DNA of 64,000 bases from Acidobacteriota bacterium (GCA_018001935.1 JAGNHB010000007.1:1027-65026), one strand, 5' to 3'. Positions 45,384-53,872 are shown, counted from the stretch's first letter. The notes: a model not told the origin generated them from the letters alone. Numbers and translations are program-made.

Positions 45384-46042
45384 GGTGCACCTCTCGTGAT
45401 TGTTTGTTCTTCTTTGCCAAGGAACTTCTCATGGGCTTTGACGCTATCTCGTCGCTTTTCACTCAAGTAGGCAAAAAAAACCCGCCGTCCGACACCTGCT
45501 GCCGCACACACTTCGGCGGCCGTTTTTCCGGAATTTTCGTACAAAATCCTGGCATTTTCCAACTTCCCAATGTCCGTGCGCGGGCGTCCACCGGATTTTC
45601 CCCGCGCTTTGGCTGAAGCACGTCCGGCGGCTGCCCGTTCGGCGCGCAGTTCCCGCTCCATCTGGTGGATGGCCCCCATCATCGACAGGAAGCAGCGCCC
45701 GGTGGCGGTCGTGGTGTCGATGTTTTCGCGCAACGAGATCAGGTTGACCTGTCGTTGTTCCAGAATTTTGGCTGTTTGAAGCAAGTCGAGCAAGGAGCGG
45801 GTCATGCGGCTGAGTTCGGTGACCACGAGTGTGTCGCCTGACCGGAGGTATTCCATGAGCTGGTCCCAACCCGGTCGGTCCATCCGCGATCCGGTCATTT
45901 TCTCGGAGAACACTTTCCCACAACCCGCGTTCGTCAACGCGTCCAACTGAGAATCAAGGTTTTGGCCGGTGCTGCTGACGCGAGCGTAGCCGACGCGGTG
46001 CGGTATTGGAGTTTGTGTTGAGGAATGATTATCTGTCATCAT
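45380..46042 (-). CDS. Serine recombinase (resolvase/invertase family)
   Basis: A 220-residue small serine recombinase. The catalytic Ser is S23 in YARVSSTGQ; then LDSQLDALTNAGC, ARG-containing TELSRMTRSLLDLL, IDTTTATGRCFLSMMGAIHQMERELRAER, and a C-terminal helix-turn-helix (SGKTAAEVCAAAGVGRRVFFAYL) after GGRPR. It is a resolvase or invertase, not a large transposon-type recombinase. The start is one of two adjacent ATGs at 46040-46042. The stop overlaps hicB, so recombinase, antitoxin and toxin form one transcript. The DNA site is not identified. Confidence 0.9.
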   Translation of the reverse strand: MMTDNHSSTQTPIPHRVGYARVSSTGQNLDSQLDALTNAGCGKVFSEKMTGSRMDRPGWDQLMEYLRSGDTLVVTELSRMTRSLLDLLQTAKILEQRQVNLISLRENIDTTTATGRCFLSMMGAIHQMERELRAERAAAGRASAKARGKSGGRPRTDIGKLENARILYENSGKTAAEVCAAAGVGRRVFFAYLSEKRRDSVKAHEKFLGKEEQTITRGAP

Positions 46043-46157
46043 GCAAAAAGATATCACCATTCGGAAGAAAATGCACTATGATTTTCGCAATGGTTTCCGC
46101 GCTAAAAACTTCGGAGATCAAGATCGGTGGAAAGAGAAAAAACACAGTGCGGAAAGT

Positions 46158-46274
46158 CCCCACCCGCTCGACGAACTCGTCGTAAGCTTTCTTCAGGATG
46201 AACAGCAAATAGCCGAGGTACGGCCAGGGATCGTGATTGCCCTTATGCCACCCTGTCTGGGAAATCTTGATTTT
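46158..46274 (-). pseudogene. C-terminal fragment of a Fic-family protein
   Basis: A minus-strand frame too short for standard ORF calling reads ISQTGWHKGNHDPWPYL, then GYLLFILKKAYDEFVERVG. This matches the C-terminal conserved helix region of Fic-domain proteins (GWHxGxHDPWPY). The catalytic HPFxxGNGR motif is absent, and a stop codon lies just upstream, so only about 37 residues remain. It lies inside the 3' part of the AT-rich lipoprotein gene, in another frame. Confidence 0.6.
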
Positions 46275-46660
46275 TTAATAAAATTTTTTATGTTAATCGA
46301 TGGGCCACTGAAATTTTGACGAAAAATACTAAGAACTTTTTTTCCATCCTTTCCGACATGAATCCCTATACAAGCATCATTTCTACCTCTAATATTGAAA
46401 AGAATTTCAAGGGACCCATCTGGATGTTCTGTACTTGCATAGTATTCATCATAAAGTTGGTAATTTGTAAGAACCTCGCTAAGATCATTTTCCTCAAAGT
46501 TTATAAGGATATTTTCAGAAATCGTTGCATCGGAAATTTCGCCAAATGTCCTGTACAAAAGTTTTTTTGCATACTCGATTCGATTGTCGCTCTTCTGGGT
46601 TTCTGCTTGCCCACATGACAGAGTAGACATTGTGATTATTATTAATATTTTGGCTAACAC
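46193..46660 (-). CDS. AT-rich hypothetical lipoprotein, probably chimeric
   Basis: A 155-residue frame beginning with a lipoprotein signal (MSTLSCGQ, lipobox-like LSC) and a hydrophilic body (YAKKLLYRTFGEISD, SLEILFNIRGRNDACI). I recognise no family. It is far more AT-rich than the rest of the window, a sign of transfer. The last 30 codons run through the Fic fragment in a different frame, so the natural 3' end is probably lost and the C-terminus is accidental. Confidence 0.45.
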   Translation of the reverse strand: MLAKILIIITMSTLSCGQAETQKSDNRIEYAKKLLYRTFGEISDATISENILINFEENDLSEVLTNYQLYDEYYASTEHPDGSLEILFNIRGRNDACIGIHVGKDGKKVLSIFRQNFSGPSINIKNFIKKSRFPRQGGIRAITIPGRTSAICCSS

Positions 46661-46960
46661 AATACCTCCTGGCTTGGAAAAACACGAAAAGAATCACTAA
46701 GGGTCCGTAAATCGGAAGGCCCCTTTTCTCTCATGTGGCATATCTATTATATCACTAGGGATAGAGATTATTCATGGATATTCTCCTCCCGAATGGACGG
46801 CTAATGAATTAGCCATAATAAAAGGAATGCAACAAATATTACGGCCCATTTAAACGGACAAGTTCCGCCTGATCATTTGCAAGGGCATCACAGCTCTTTG
46901 ACCGTCGGCTTGCGTGCGCGGCGCTGGCTGGGGCGGGCCGGAGCCCGGGTGTGTGCGTCC
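46661..46960. other. AT-rich spacer at the right edge of the island
   Basis: About 300 bp of AT-rich DNA with no convincing gene. GC content rises sharply near 46860, where ordinary chromosome resumes before the WD40 kinase gene (which ends at 46961). Confidence 0.6.
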
Positions 46961-49900
46961 TCAGGGTGCGGCGGGCTGAGGGAAGAAACCCTCGAGCGTC
47001 ACCCCGGCGGCCTTTTCCGCTTCCTGGAGGTAGTGAGCGGGGTTCGAACGGATGGACCGCAGCAGGGCGTAATCCAGCGGGCACAAGATCGCCGAGTTCC
47101 CGGCCGCCACCGCCAGCGACCGGCCGTCGGGCGAGAAGCCGACCCAGCGGGCCTCCACCTCCAGGGCGAGCCGGAGGACCATCTCGCCGTCAGTGAAGGA
47201 CCACACCGCGGCGCGCCGGTCGCGGGCCCCGGTGACCAGGTACCGGCCGTCGGGCGAGAAGGCGACGGCCGACGTCAGTTCCATCGTCTCCTTGTAGAGG
47301 TCCCGGTGCGCCCCGGCGTCGAGGTCCTGGACCATGACTCTCCCGTCGCGGTCGAGCACGGCGAAGCGTGAACCGTCGGGAGCGAGGGCGATTCCCCCCA
47401 GGGGCGTGTTGAAATCGATCCGCCGCAACTCCCTCCCGGAGGGGATTTCCCAGAACCGGACCGTGCCGTCGAGGGACGAGCTGAGCATCCGCCGGCCGTC
47501 GGGCAGGAAGGCCAGGTCGCTGACGCGGCCCGTGTGGCCGGATATCGACCTCGCCGGTTGCGACGACCCGAGGTCCACCAGGGTGATGACGGCGGTGTTG
47601 TTCCCCACCGCCAGCCAGTGGTCGTCAGGGGAAAAGACCGTGTTGTCGATCAGGGAACCACCCACGTGGACCGACCGGATCTCCCGACCGGACGCCACGT
47701 CCCAGAGCCGGACCGTCTCGTCCCGCCCGCCGGAGGCCAGGACCCTGCCGCTCCGGGAGAATTCCACGCTCTGCACGTAGTTGGTGTGACCGGTCAGCGT
47801 GGCGCGAAGGGTGCCCGTCCGGGTGGACCAGATCTTGACGGTCCGGTCGAAGGCGCCGGTGGCCAGCATCGTCCCGTCCGGCGAAAAGCTGCCCCGGATG
47901 ATGATTCCCTCGTGGCCCACCAGCTTTCGGACCGCTCCCGGGCCCCGGCGCGACCAGACACCGACGCTCCGGGCGCCGGCGGGGAAGGCCAGGAGGGCCC
48001 CGGAGGGCGAGAACGCCGCGTTCATGAGCCCGTCGTTGAAGGTGTCGATGCGCAGCAGGGTTTCCCCCGTGTCGATGTCCCCGAGGTGCACCGTCTTGTC
48101 CAGGCTGGTGGTGGCGAGGGTGGAGCCGTTGAGCGACTGGGCGGTGATGATGTCCTGGTGCCAGGGCAAGGTCCGCAGGCACCGGCCGGCGGCGAGGTCC
48201 CAGACCTTGACGGTCCCGTCCCAGCTGCAGGTGACCAACCGGCTTTCCCCGCGGCAGAACGTCACCCCGCTGACCACCCCGTCGTGGGCGCTCAGGGTCC
48301 GGAGGAGCTTACGGTCCGGCACCGACCACAAACGCACCGTCCGGTCGCGGCCGCCGGAGACCATCCGGCGGCCGTCTTCGGATACCACCACGCTCATGAC
48401 CCCCAGGTCGTGGCCCTCGTACTTCCCCGCCAGGGAGCCGTCCCGCAGGTCCCAGGTGCGGATGACCCGGTCGTCGCCGGCGGAAGCCAGCTTCCGCCCG
48501 CCGTCGAAGAAGTGGAGGGTGCGCACCACCGCGGTGTGACCGGCGAGGGTGTGCCGCAGGGCGCCGGAGCGGGAGTCCCGGACCCGGATCACCCCGTCGA
48601 AGCCGGCGGTGGCCAGGAGCGCCCCGTCGGGGGAGAAGGCGATCGCCAGGACCATGTCCGGGTGGAGGCGGTCGCTTCGAAGGGGGGCCCCCGTTTCGGG
48701 GTCCCGCAGCTCCAGGCGGCCGTCCGTGGACCCGATGGCCAGAATGCGCCCGTCGGGGGAGAACCCCACCCGGGTGACGAAATGCTCCAGGGCGACGGTG
48801 CGCTTCAGCTGCAAGCTGCGGGACAGGATGCCCTGGTAGACCTTGGACGCCGCCTCCACCACCAGACGGGTGCTGTCCGGGACCTCCCGGGAGAAGTCGG
48901 CGTCGAAATGGGGGCTCGCCGGGCTGGCGGGATTGTTGAGCAGGGAGGCGGCGGCGAAGACGGGGGTGAGCAGGGACTTCGTCTCCTGGTTCAGCCGGTC
49001 GGCCTTCTCGTCGAGGGCCTGGGCCATGTGGTACCGGGAGGAGCGCAGCGCGGCGTGTTCCTTGCGGTAGGACACCAGCAGGGCGGCGGCGGAGACCACG
49101 ATCAACAGCAGGAGCAGGGCGGAGAAGGCCAGGAGGGCCTTGTTTTTCCTCGCGAAGCGCCGGAGGAGGTCCCACGAGGAGTACTCGTAGGACCCCACCC
49201 GCCCCCCGGCCAGGAAGGCGGAGATTTCGTCCGCCAGTGCCTTGGCGCCGGGGTGGCGCCGTTCGCGGTCCCGCTGGAGGGCTTTCTCGCAGATCGCCGC
49301 CAGCTCGGGGGGGACGGCGGGCTCGATCCCCCTCGGGGGGGTGATGTCGGCCACGAGGGCCTGGCTGAGGACCGCCGCGGCGGTCGCGCCCCGGAACGGC
49401 GGCCCGCCGGTCAGGATCTCGTACAGCACCGCGCCCAGGGACCAGACGTCGGAGACCTCGTCCACCTCGTCCAGGCGACCGGCAGCCTGCTCGGGGCTCA
49501 TGTAGGTGGGCGTCCCGATGATGGTCCCCATGCAGGTCTGCCCGGTCTCCACCTCGCCCTGCCAGACCGGGGGAGCATCCAGGCGGCGGTCGTCCCCCTG
49601 GCCCTTGACCTTCGCGATGCCCCAGTCCAGGACCACGGTTTCACCGAATTCGCCCAGCATGACGTTGCCGGTCTTGATGTCCCGGTGGATCACGCCGCGG
49701 CTGTGGGCATAGGCGATGGCCTGGCAGAGATCGAGGTAGTGGGGGAGCAGCTTCAGCCGGTCCCGGAGGTCGTGGCACTCCGCGAGGGCCTCGGCGAGGG
49801 TCCTCCCGCGCACCCGCTTCATGGTGTAGTAAAGGCTCCCGTCGGGGCGGCGCCCCACCTCGTAGACCGGGATGATGTTCGGGTGTTCCAGTTGGCCGGT

Positions 49901-50293
49901 CAGGCGGGCCTCGCGGAGGAAGCGTTCCAGGTCCGTGATCTCGGTGAGCCGACGGGCGGCTTCGTGCCGGGAGTCCCCGTCCCCGGGGCGAGCCTGCCCC
50001 ACCAGTTCCTTGATGGCGATCTCCCGTCCCAGGTGCGTGTCCAGGGCGGTCGAGACCCGACCGAGGCCTCCGCGTCCGATTTCGGCCCGGAACCGGTACC
50101 GGCCGGGCGGTTCCGGCGTGACCGCGGCCGCCGTGAGCGGGTCCACCGGAGCGCCGGTCTCGACGTCCAGCCGGGAGGTGGACTGCGCCCCGCCGGGGAC
50201 CGGGGGCGCCGGGGCGTGTCCCGAGGCCATCGACGCCGGGGGGTGAGCCGCCTCGGCGGGGTCGGTTTTCACGGGAGGAATGTTTTCGGGCAT
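46961..50293 (-). CDS. Serine/threonine protein kinase with WD40 propellers
   Basis: A 1110-residue protein. A proline-rich N-terminus precedes a kinase domain (about 65-345): glycine loop IGRGGLGRV, Lys in EIAIKEL, HRDIKTGN, metal motif DWGIAK in place of DFG, and APE-like MSPEQAAG. A transmembrane helix follows (about 375-398), then a linker and about fourteen WD40 repeats (LATGAFDRTVKIWST, LASGGRDETVRLWDV). The kinase would be cytoplasmic and the propellers outside, sensing or scaffolding. GAGGT precedes the chosen ATG. Monocistronic. Confidence 0.94.
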   Translation of the reverse strand: MPENIPPVKTDPAEAAHPPASMASGHAPAPPVPGGAQSTSRLDVETGAPVDPLTAAAVTPEPPGRYRFRAEIGRGGLGRVSTALDTHLGREIAIKELVGQARPGDGDSRHEAARRLTEITDLERFLREARLTGQLEHPNIIPVYEVGRRPDGSLYYTMKRVRGRTLAEALAECHDLRDRLKLLPHYLDLCQAIAYAHSRGVIHRDIKTGNVMLGEFGETVVLDWGIAKVKGQGDDRRLDAPPVWQGEVETGQTCMGTIIGTPTYMSPEQAAGRLDEVDEVSDVWSLGAVLYEILTGGPPFRGATAAAVLSQALVADITPPRGIEPAVPPELAAICEKALQRDRERRHPGAKALADEISAFLAGGRVGSYEYSSWDLLRRFARKNKALLAFSALLLLLIVVSAAALLVSYRKEHAALRSSRYHMAQALDEKADRLNQETKSLLTPVFAAASLLNNPASPASPHFDADFSREVPDSTRLVVEAASKVYQGILSRSLQLKRTVALEHFVTRVGFSPDGRILAIGSTDGRLELRDPETGAPLRSDRLHPDMVLAIAFSPDGALLATAGFDGVIRVRDSRSGALRHTLAGHTAVVRTLHFFDGGRKLASAGDDRVIRTWDLRDGSLAGKYEGHDLGVMSVVVSEDGRRMVSGGRDRTVRLWSVPDRKLLRTLSAHDGVVSGVTFCRGESRLVTCSWDGTVKVWDLAAGRCLRTLPWHQDIITAQSLNGSTLATTSLDKTVHLGDIDTGETLLRIDTFNDGLMNAAFSPSGALLAFPAGARSVGVWSRRGPGAVRKLVGHEGIIIRGSFSPDGTMLATGAFDRTVKIWSTRTGTLRATLTGHTNYVQSVEFSRSGRVLASGGRDETVRLWDVASGREIRSVHVGGSLIDNTVFSPDDHWLAVGNNTAVITLVDLGSSQPARSISGHTGRVSDLAFLPDGRRMLSSSLDGTVRFWEIPSGRELRRIDFNTPLGGIALAPDGSRFAVLDRDGRVMVQDLDAGAHRDLYKETMELTSAVAFSPDGRYLVTGARDRRAAVWSFTDGEMVLRLALEVEARWVGFSPDGRSLAVAAGNSAILCPLDYALLRSIRSNPAHYLQEAEKAAGVTLEGFFPQPAAP

Positions 50294-50581
50294 TCGGGTA
50301 CCTCGGGCGCACATTCCAAGAATACTACAGGATGCACCCGGGCGTTTCGGGATTCCGGGGGGGCGTACCGGGATCGGTTCGGTCTTTCCGGTTTCACGGG
50401 CGCGGGGAGTGTGCTACAATCGACTTCCCGTCCAGGGTTGGCGGGTTCGCCCAAAGTTCTTTTCGCTCATAGAGGCACGGAGAAATGCAAAGCGTATTTA
50501 ACAGAATCGACGATCCTCGTGATTCTTCTCCGTGTCCCCGTGCCTCTGTGAGATCGGAATCCGGACTTTTTTCGAGATCAC
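50294..50581. repeat. ptb upstream region with long inverted repeat
   Basis: Arms at 50466-50484 and 50523-50552 (CATAGAGGCACGGAGAA and its near-complement TTCTCCGTG...TGCCTCTGTG) form a large inverted repeat. A possible -10 TACAAT with an extended TG lies near 50413-50421, with a weak -35 TTTCAC 17 bp upstream. No gene is present. Confidence 0.6.
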
Positions 50582-50695
50582 CAAGGTTGATGCGTTCGCA
50601 AAAAGTCGGGAAACGAAAAGGAAAGTGTATGTAACGCCTTTGTTTGAGCCATCGCCCGGAGGGCGATGGTACTTTTTGCGGGACCGGCAAGGTTG
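50582..50695 (-). mobile_element. MITE copy 3 (reverse orientation), with 8-bp target duplications
   Basis: The element is 50590-50687 (98 bp), inverted relative to the other four. Direct repeats CAAGGTTG lie at both ends (8 of 8). Ends are GTTCGCAAAAAGT and ACTTTTTGCGGGACC. The hairpin arms read CCATCGCCC and GGGCGATGG: one A-T pair of copies 1 and 2 has become G-C on both arms. It ends 34 bp before the ptb start. Confidence 0.88.
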
Positions 50696-50721
50696 TGAAG
50701 CACAGTGAAAGGAGAGAGGGT

Positions 50722-51621
50722 ATGATCAGGAATTACCGGGAATTGTTCGATTGCGTGCGGCAGGGGCGGCGGCGGACGCTGGCCATCCCCTCGGCCGAGG
50801 GTGAGTCCATCGTGGAAGCGTGCGGCGAGGCCGCGCGGGAGGGGATCTGCGATTCCATCCTGATCGGCGCCGCGGCGAAAATCAACGGCTACCTCAACAA
50901 GCTGGGGATTGCGGAGACCGGCGTGAGGGTCCTCGACGAGCCCGACCCCGAGAAAGCCGTCGCGGTCGCCGTCGCCATGGTCCGCCGGGGCGAGGCCGAG
51001 ATGCTCATGAAGGGGAAGACCGACACCAAGGTCCTGATGAAAGCCGTCCTGGACGGCGAGACCGGTCTCCGGACGGGACGGGTCCTGAGCCACGTGGCCG
51101 TCATCGAAATGGCGTCCTGGCCGAAGCTCATGATCCACACCGATGGCGGGCTCAACATCCGGCCCGACGCGGAGAAGCGCATGGACATCATCCGGAACGC
51201 GGTCGAAGTGGCGGGGAAGCTGGGGGTCGCCCGGCCGAACGTGGCCCTCCTCTCGGCCATGGAGGGGGTGGACCCGAAACGGGAGGAGACCCTGGACTAC
51301 GAGCGGATCCTGAAAACCCAGGCGGAGAGCCCATTCACCGAGGCCGTCATCGAGGGCCCCATGGCCATGGACGTGGCGCTGAGCGCGGAGTCCGCGCGGA
51401 TCAAGGGGGTGCTGAGCCACATCGCCGGCGACACGGACATCTTCGTCACCCCCGACATCGCCTCGGCCAACATCGCCGTCAAGAGCCTGATCTACCTGGC
51501 CGGCGCCAAGGTGGGCGGCCTCGTGGTGGGGGCTTCGGCCCCCATCGTGCTCCTGAGCCGCGCGGACGATTCCGGGACCAAGCTGCGGTCCATCGCGCTC
51601 GGGGCCCTGTGGGGGAACTGA
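50722..51621 (+). CDS. ptb: Phosphate butyryltransferase
   Basis: A 299-residue protein of the phosphate acetyl/butyryltransferase family: LAIPSAEGESIVEAC, LMKGKTDTKVLMKAVLD, LSHVAVIEMASWPK, GPMAMDVALSAESARIKG and the closing VGASAPIVLLSRADDSGTK. It converts butyryl-CoA and phosphate to butyryl phosphate. The next gene is butyrate kinase, so the pair makes butyrate and ATP. GGAGAG precedes the ATG. Branched-chain acyl-CoA substrates are also possible for the family. Confidence 0.95.
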   Translation: MIRNYRELFDCVRQGRRRTLAIPSAEGESIVEACGEAAREGICDSILIGAAAKINGYLNKLGIAETGVRVLDEPDPEKAVAVAVAMVRRGEAEMLMKGKTDTKVLMKAVLDGETGLRTGRVLSHVAVIEMASWPKLMIHTDGGLNIRPDAEKRMDIIRNAVEVAGKLGVARPNVALLSAMEGVDPKREETLDYERILKTQAESPFTEAVIEGPMAMDVALSAESARIKGVLSHIAGDTDIFVTPDIASANIAVKSLIYLAGAKVGGLVVGASAPIVLLSRADDSGTKLRSIALGALWGN

Positions 51622-51741
51622 ACCGGAGGGGACGGGGGGCAGGGACGATCCGGCCGCGAGGCTCCGGCTTCCGCCCCCGGGGGTGGGCAGCCTGATTCGC
51701 TGCCGGCACGGCGGACGACAAAATTTCACCTGGAGACCACC

Positions 51742-52806
51742 ATGAAGATTCTCGCGATAAACCCGGGAGGCGTATCCACCAAGATGGCCCTTTACGACGG
51801 CGCCGAGGCGGCCTGGACCGTGGACATCCAGCACACCGAGGAAGACCTGAAGGGGTTCCACACCGTCCTCGAGCAGCTCGACTTCCGCCTGGGCCTGATC
51901 CGGGGCAAGCTGTCGGAGATGGGGACGGCCGCTTCCGACCTCGATGCCGCCGTGGGGCGAGGAGGACTGTTCAAACCGCTCCGGGCCGGGGCCTACCGCG
52001 TCGACGAGGCCATGCTGGACGACATCCGCCAGGGGCGGACCAAGGCCGACCACCCCTCCAACCTGGGGGCCCTCCTGGCCCACGCGGTGGTGTCCGAGGC
52101 GGGGAAACCGGCCTTCATCGTGGACCCCGTCTCGGTGGACGAATTCGAGGAGGAGTCCAGGCTCTCCGGGCTCCCCGAGATCGAGCGCCTCTCCCTGGTC
52201 CACGCCCTGAACGTTCGGGCGACGGCCTACAAGGCAGCGGCCCGGATGGGCAAGACCCTGCCGGAACTCAACCTGGTGGTGGCCCACCTGGGGTCGGGGT
52301 TCAGCATCGCCGCCCTGCGGAAGGGGAAGATCGTGGACGTAAACAACGCCAACGACGGCGGCCCTTTCTCGCCCCAGCGGACCGGCACGCTCCCGGTGAC
52401 CCAGTTGGTCAAGCTCGCCTTCTCCGGCAAGTACCCGGACGCCCGGGCGCTCAACGCGGTCCTGACCAAGAAGGGCGGCCTGACCGCCTACCTCGGCACC
52501 CACGACCTGCGGGAGGTGGAACGGCGCATCGACGAGGGCGACGCGACCGCCTCCCTGGTTTTCCGGGCCATGACCCGCCAGATCTGCAAGGAGGTCGGCG
52601 CCATGGCCGCCGTGCTGGACGGCCGGGTGGACGCCGTTCTCGTCACGGGCGGGATGGCCTACTCCACCCGGTTGACGGGCCTTCTCTCGGAGCGCTTGTC
52701 CTGGATCGCACCGGTCACGGTCCTGCCGGGCGAGAACGAACTCGAGTCGCTGGCCCTGGGGACGCTCCGTGTCCTCGAAGGGCGGGAGGAAGCTTGCCGG
52801 TATTGA
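51742..52806 (+). CDS. buk: Butyrate kinase
   Basis: A 354-residue acetokinase-family enzyme with NPGGVSTKMALYD (phosphate 1), VGRGGLFKP, HPSNLGALLA, VAHLGSGFSIAA and TGGMAYSTRL, ending PGENELESLALG. It transfers phosphate from butyryl phosphate to ADP. It follows ptb by 120 bp in the same direction. The end overlaps the GT2 gene by 13 bp. The length and the GENELESLA motif favour butyrate over acetate kinase. Confidence 0.96.
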   Translation: MKILAINPGGVSTKMALYDGAEAAWTVDIQHTEEDLKGFHTVLEQLDFRLGLIRGKLSEMGTAASDLDAAVGRGGLFKPLRAGAYRVDEAMLDDIRQGRTKADHPSNLGALLAHAVVSEAGKPAFIVDPVSVDEFEEESRLSGLPEIERLSLVHALNVRATAYKAAARMGKTLPELNLVVAHLGSGFSIAALRKGKIVDVNNANDGGPFSPQRTGTLPVTQLVKLAFSGKYPDARALNAVLTKKGGLTAYLGTHDLREVERRIDEGDATASLVFRAMTRQICKEVGAMAAVLDGRVDAVLVTGGMAYSTRLTGLLSERLSWIAPVTVLPGENELESLALGTLRVLEGREEACRY

Positions 52807-53639
52807 AAAAGGACCCCCTGTTCCTGCACTCGGCGGACCCGACCCTGGACGTGTCCGTGGTGGTGGTCAGCCACAACACGCGAGAAATCCTCCGGGAAAC
52901 CCTCCAGTCGGCGATGGATTCGCTCGCATCGTCCGGCCGGGACCCCTTCCGCTGGGAGGTCTTCGTCTCGGACAACGCTTCCACGGACGGGAGCCCCGAC
53001 ATGGTGGCGAAGGCCTTCCCGTCCGTTCGTCTCATCCGAAACGCCAACAACGTGGGGTTTTCCGCCGGCAACAACCAGGCCATCCGGCAGAGCCGGGGGC
53101 GGAACCTCCTCCTGCTCAACAGCGACACCGTCTCCCCGCCGGGCGCCCTGCCGGAGATCGTGAAATTCCTCGACGACATGCCCAGGGCCGGCGCCTGCTC
53201 CCCGCGCCTGCTCTGCCCGGACCACCGGCCCCAGCGCTTCGCCTGGGGAGGGGAGCCCACCCCCGCCTATCTCCTGCGCCGCCGGCTGCTGCGGCTGCTG
53301 TTCCGGAAGGACCTGCACGACTGGGGAACCCAGCGGACCCTCCCCGTGGACTGGGTATCGGGCGCCTGCCTGGCCGTCCGCCGGGAAGTCGTCGAGAAGG
53401 TCGGCCTCATGGACGAGACGTTCTTCGTCTACTTCGAGGACGTCGACTGGTGCCGGCGGGTCCGCCTGGCGGGGTGGAAGGTTTTCATGGTCCCTTCGGT
53501 GGAGATCGTCCACATCGGGGGCGCGACCCTCAACGCTACGCCCTGGGCCGCCGCCGAGTACCGCCGAAGCCTGCTGCTCTACTACCGGAAGCACTACGGC
53601 GCGTTCGACCGCTTCCTGGGCAAGCTGCTGATCCGGTGA
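52794..53639 (+). CDS. GT2 glycosyltransferase, WbbL/rhamnosyltransferase-like
   Basis: A 281-residue cytoplasmic enzyme: VSVVVVSHNTREILRETL, VFVSDNASTDGSPD, the NANNVGFSAGNNQAIRQS segment, the DxD-type LLLNSDT, and a C-terminal FFVYFEDVDWCRRVRLAGW. It is of the rhamnosyltransferase/WbbL group of O-antigen or exopolysaccharide enzymes. It starts at a TTG overlapping buk, with GGGAGG just upstream, so it is transcribed with ptb-buk without an obvious functional link. Confidence 0.88.
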   Translation: MPVLKKDPLFLHSADPTLDVSVVVVSHNTREILRETLQSAMDSLASSGRDPFRWEVFVSDNASTDGSPDMVAKAFPSVRLIRNANNVGFSAGNNQAIRQSRGRNLLLLNSDTVSPPGALPEIVKFLDDMPRAGACSPRLLCPDHRPQRFAWGGEPTPAYLLRRRLLRLLFRKDLHDWGTQRTLPVDWVSGACLAVRREVVEKVGLMDETFFVYFEDVDWCRRVRLAGWKVFMVPSVEIVHIGGATLNATPWAAAEYRRSLLLYYRKHYGAFDRFLGKLLIR

Positions 53640-53759
53640 CCCCCGACCCGGAAAAACCGAAGATAAACCACGAAATACACGAAATACACGAAATACACGA
53701 ACCGGAAAAGCAACCACGAACCACACCAACCACACGAACAGGTTTTCAACGCGGCCACG
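53640..53759. repeat. CACGAA-type dispersed repeat
   Basis: The tandem AATACACGAAATACACGA and CCACACCAACCACACGAA words at about 53662-53750 match those at 33358-33450 in reversed order. There is no gene. Confidence 0.7.
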
Positions 53760-53872
53760 CAATCTTGACGCGGTCGCAAAAAGTACCATCGCCCTCCGGG
53801 CTATGGCTCAAACAAAGGCCTTACATACACTTCCCCCTTCGTTTTCAGACTTTTGCAAACCCGTCAATCTTG
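53760..53872 (+). mobile_element. MITE copy 4, with 8-bp target duplications
   Basis: The element is 53768-53864 (97 bp). Perfect direct repeats CAATCTTG lie at 53760-53767 and 53865-53872. The hairpin arms carry one mismatch (CCATCGCCC / GGGCTATGG). The left end is ACGCGGTCGCAAAAAGT, the best match to the family end. Confidence 0.87.

Noticed and set aside
44977-46660. Prophage or integrative element
   Set aside because: No structural, integrase or conjugation genes, only a small recombinase and remnants; no attachment repeats were found.
47534-50551. Long plus-strand frame opposite the WD40 kinase
   Set aside because: Antisense shadow with no recognisable domains.
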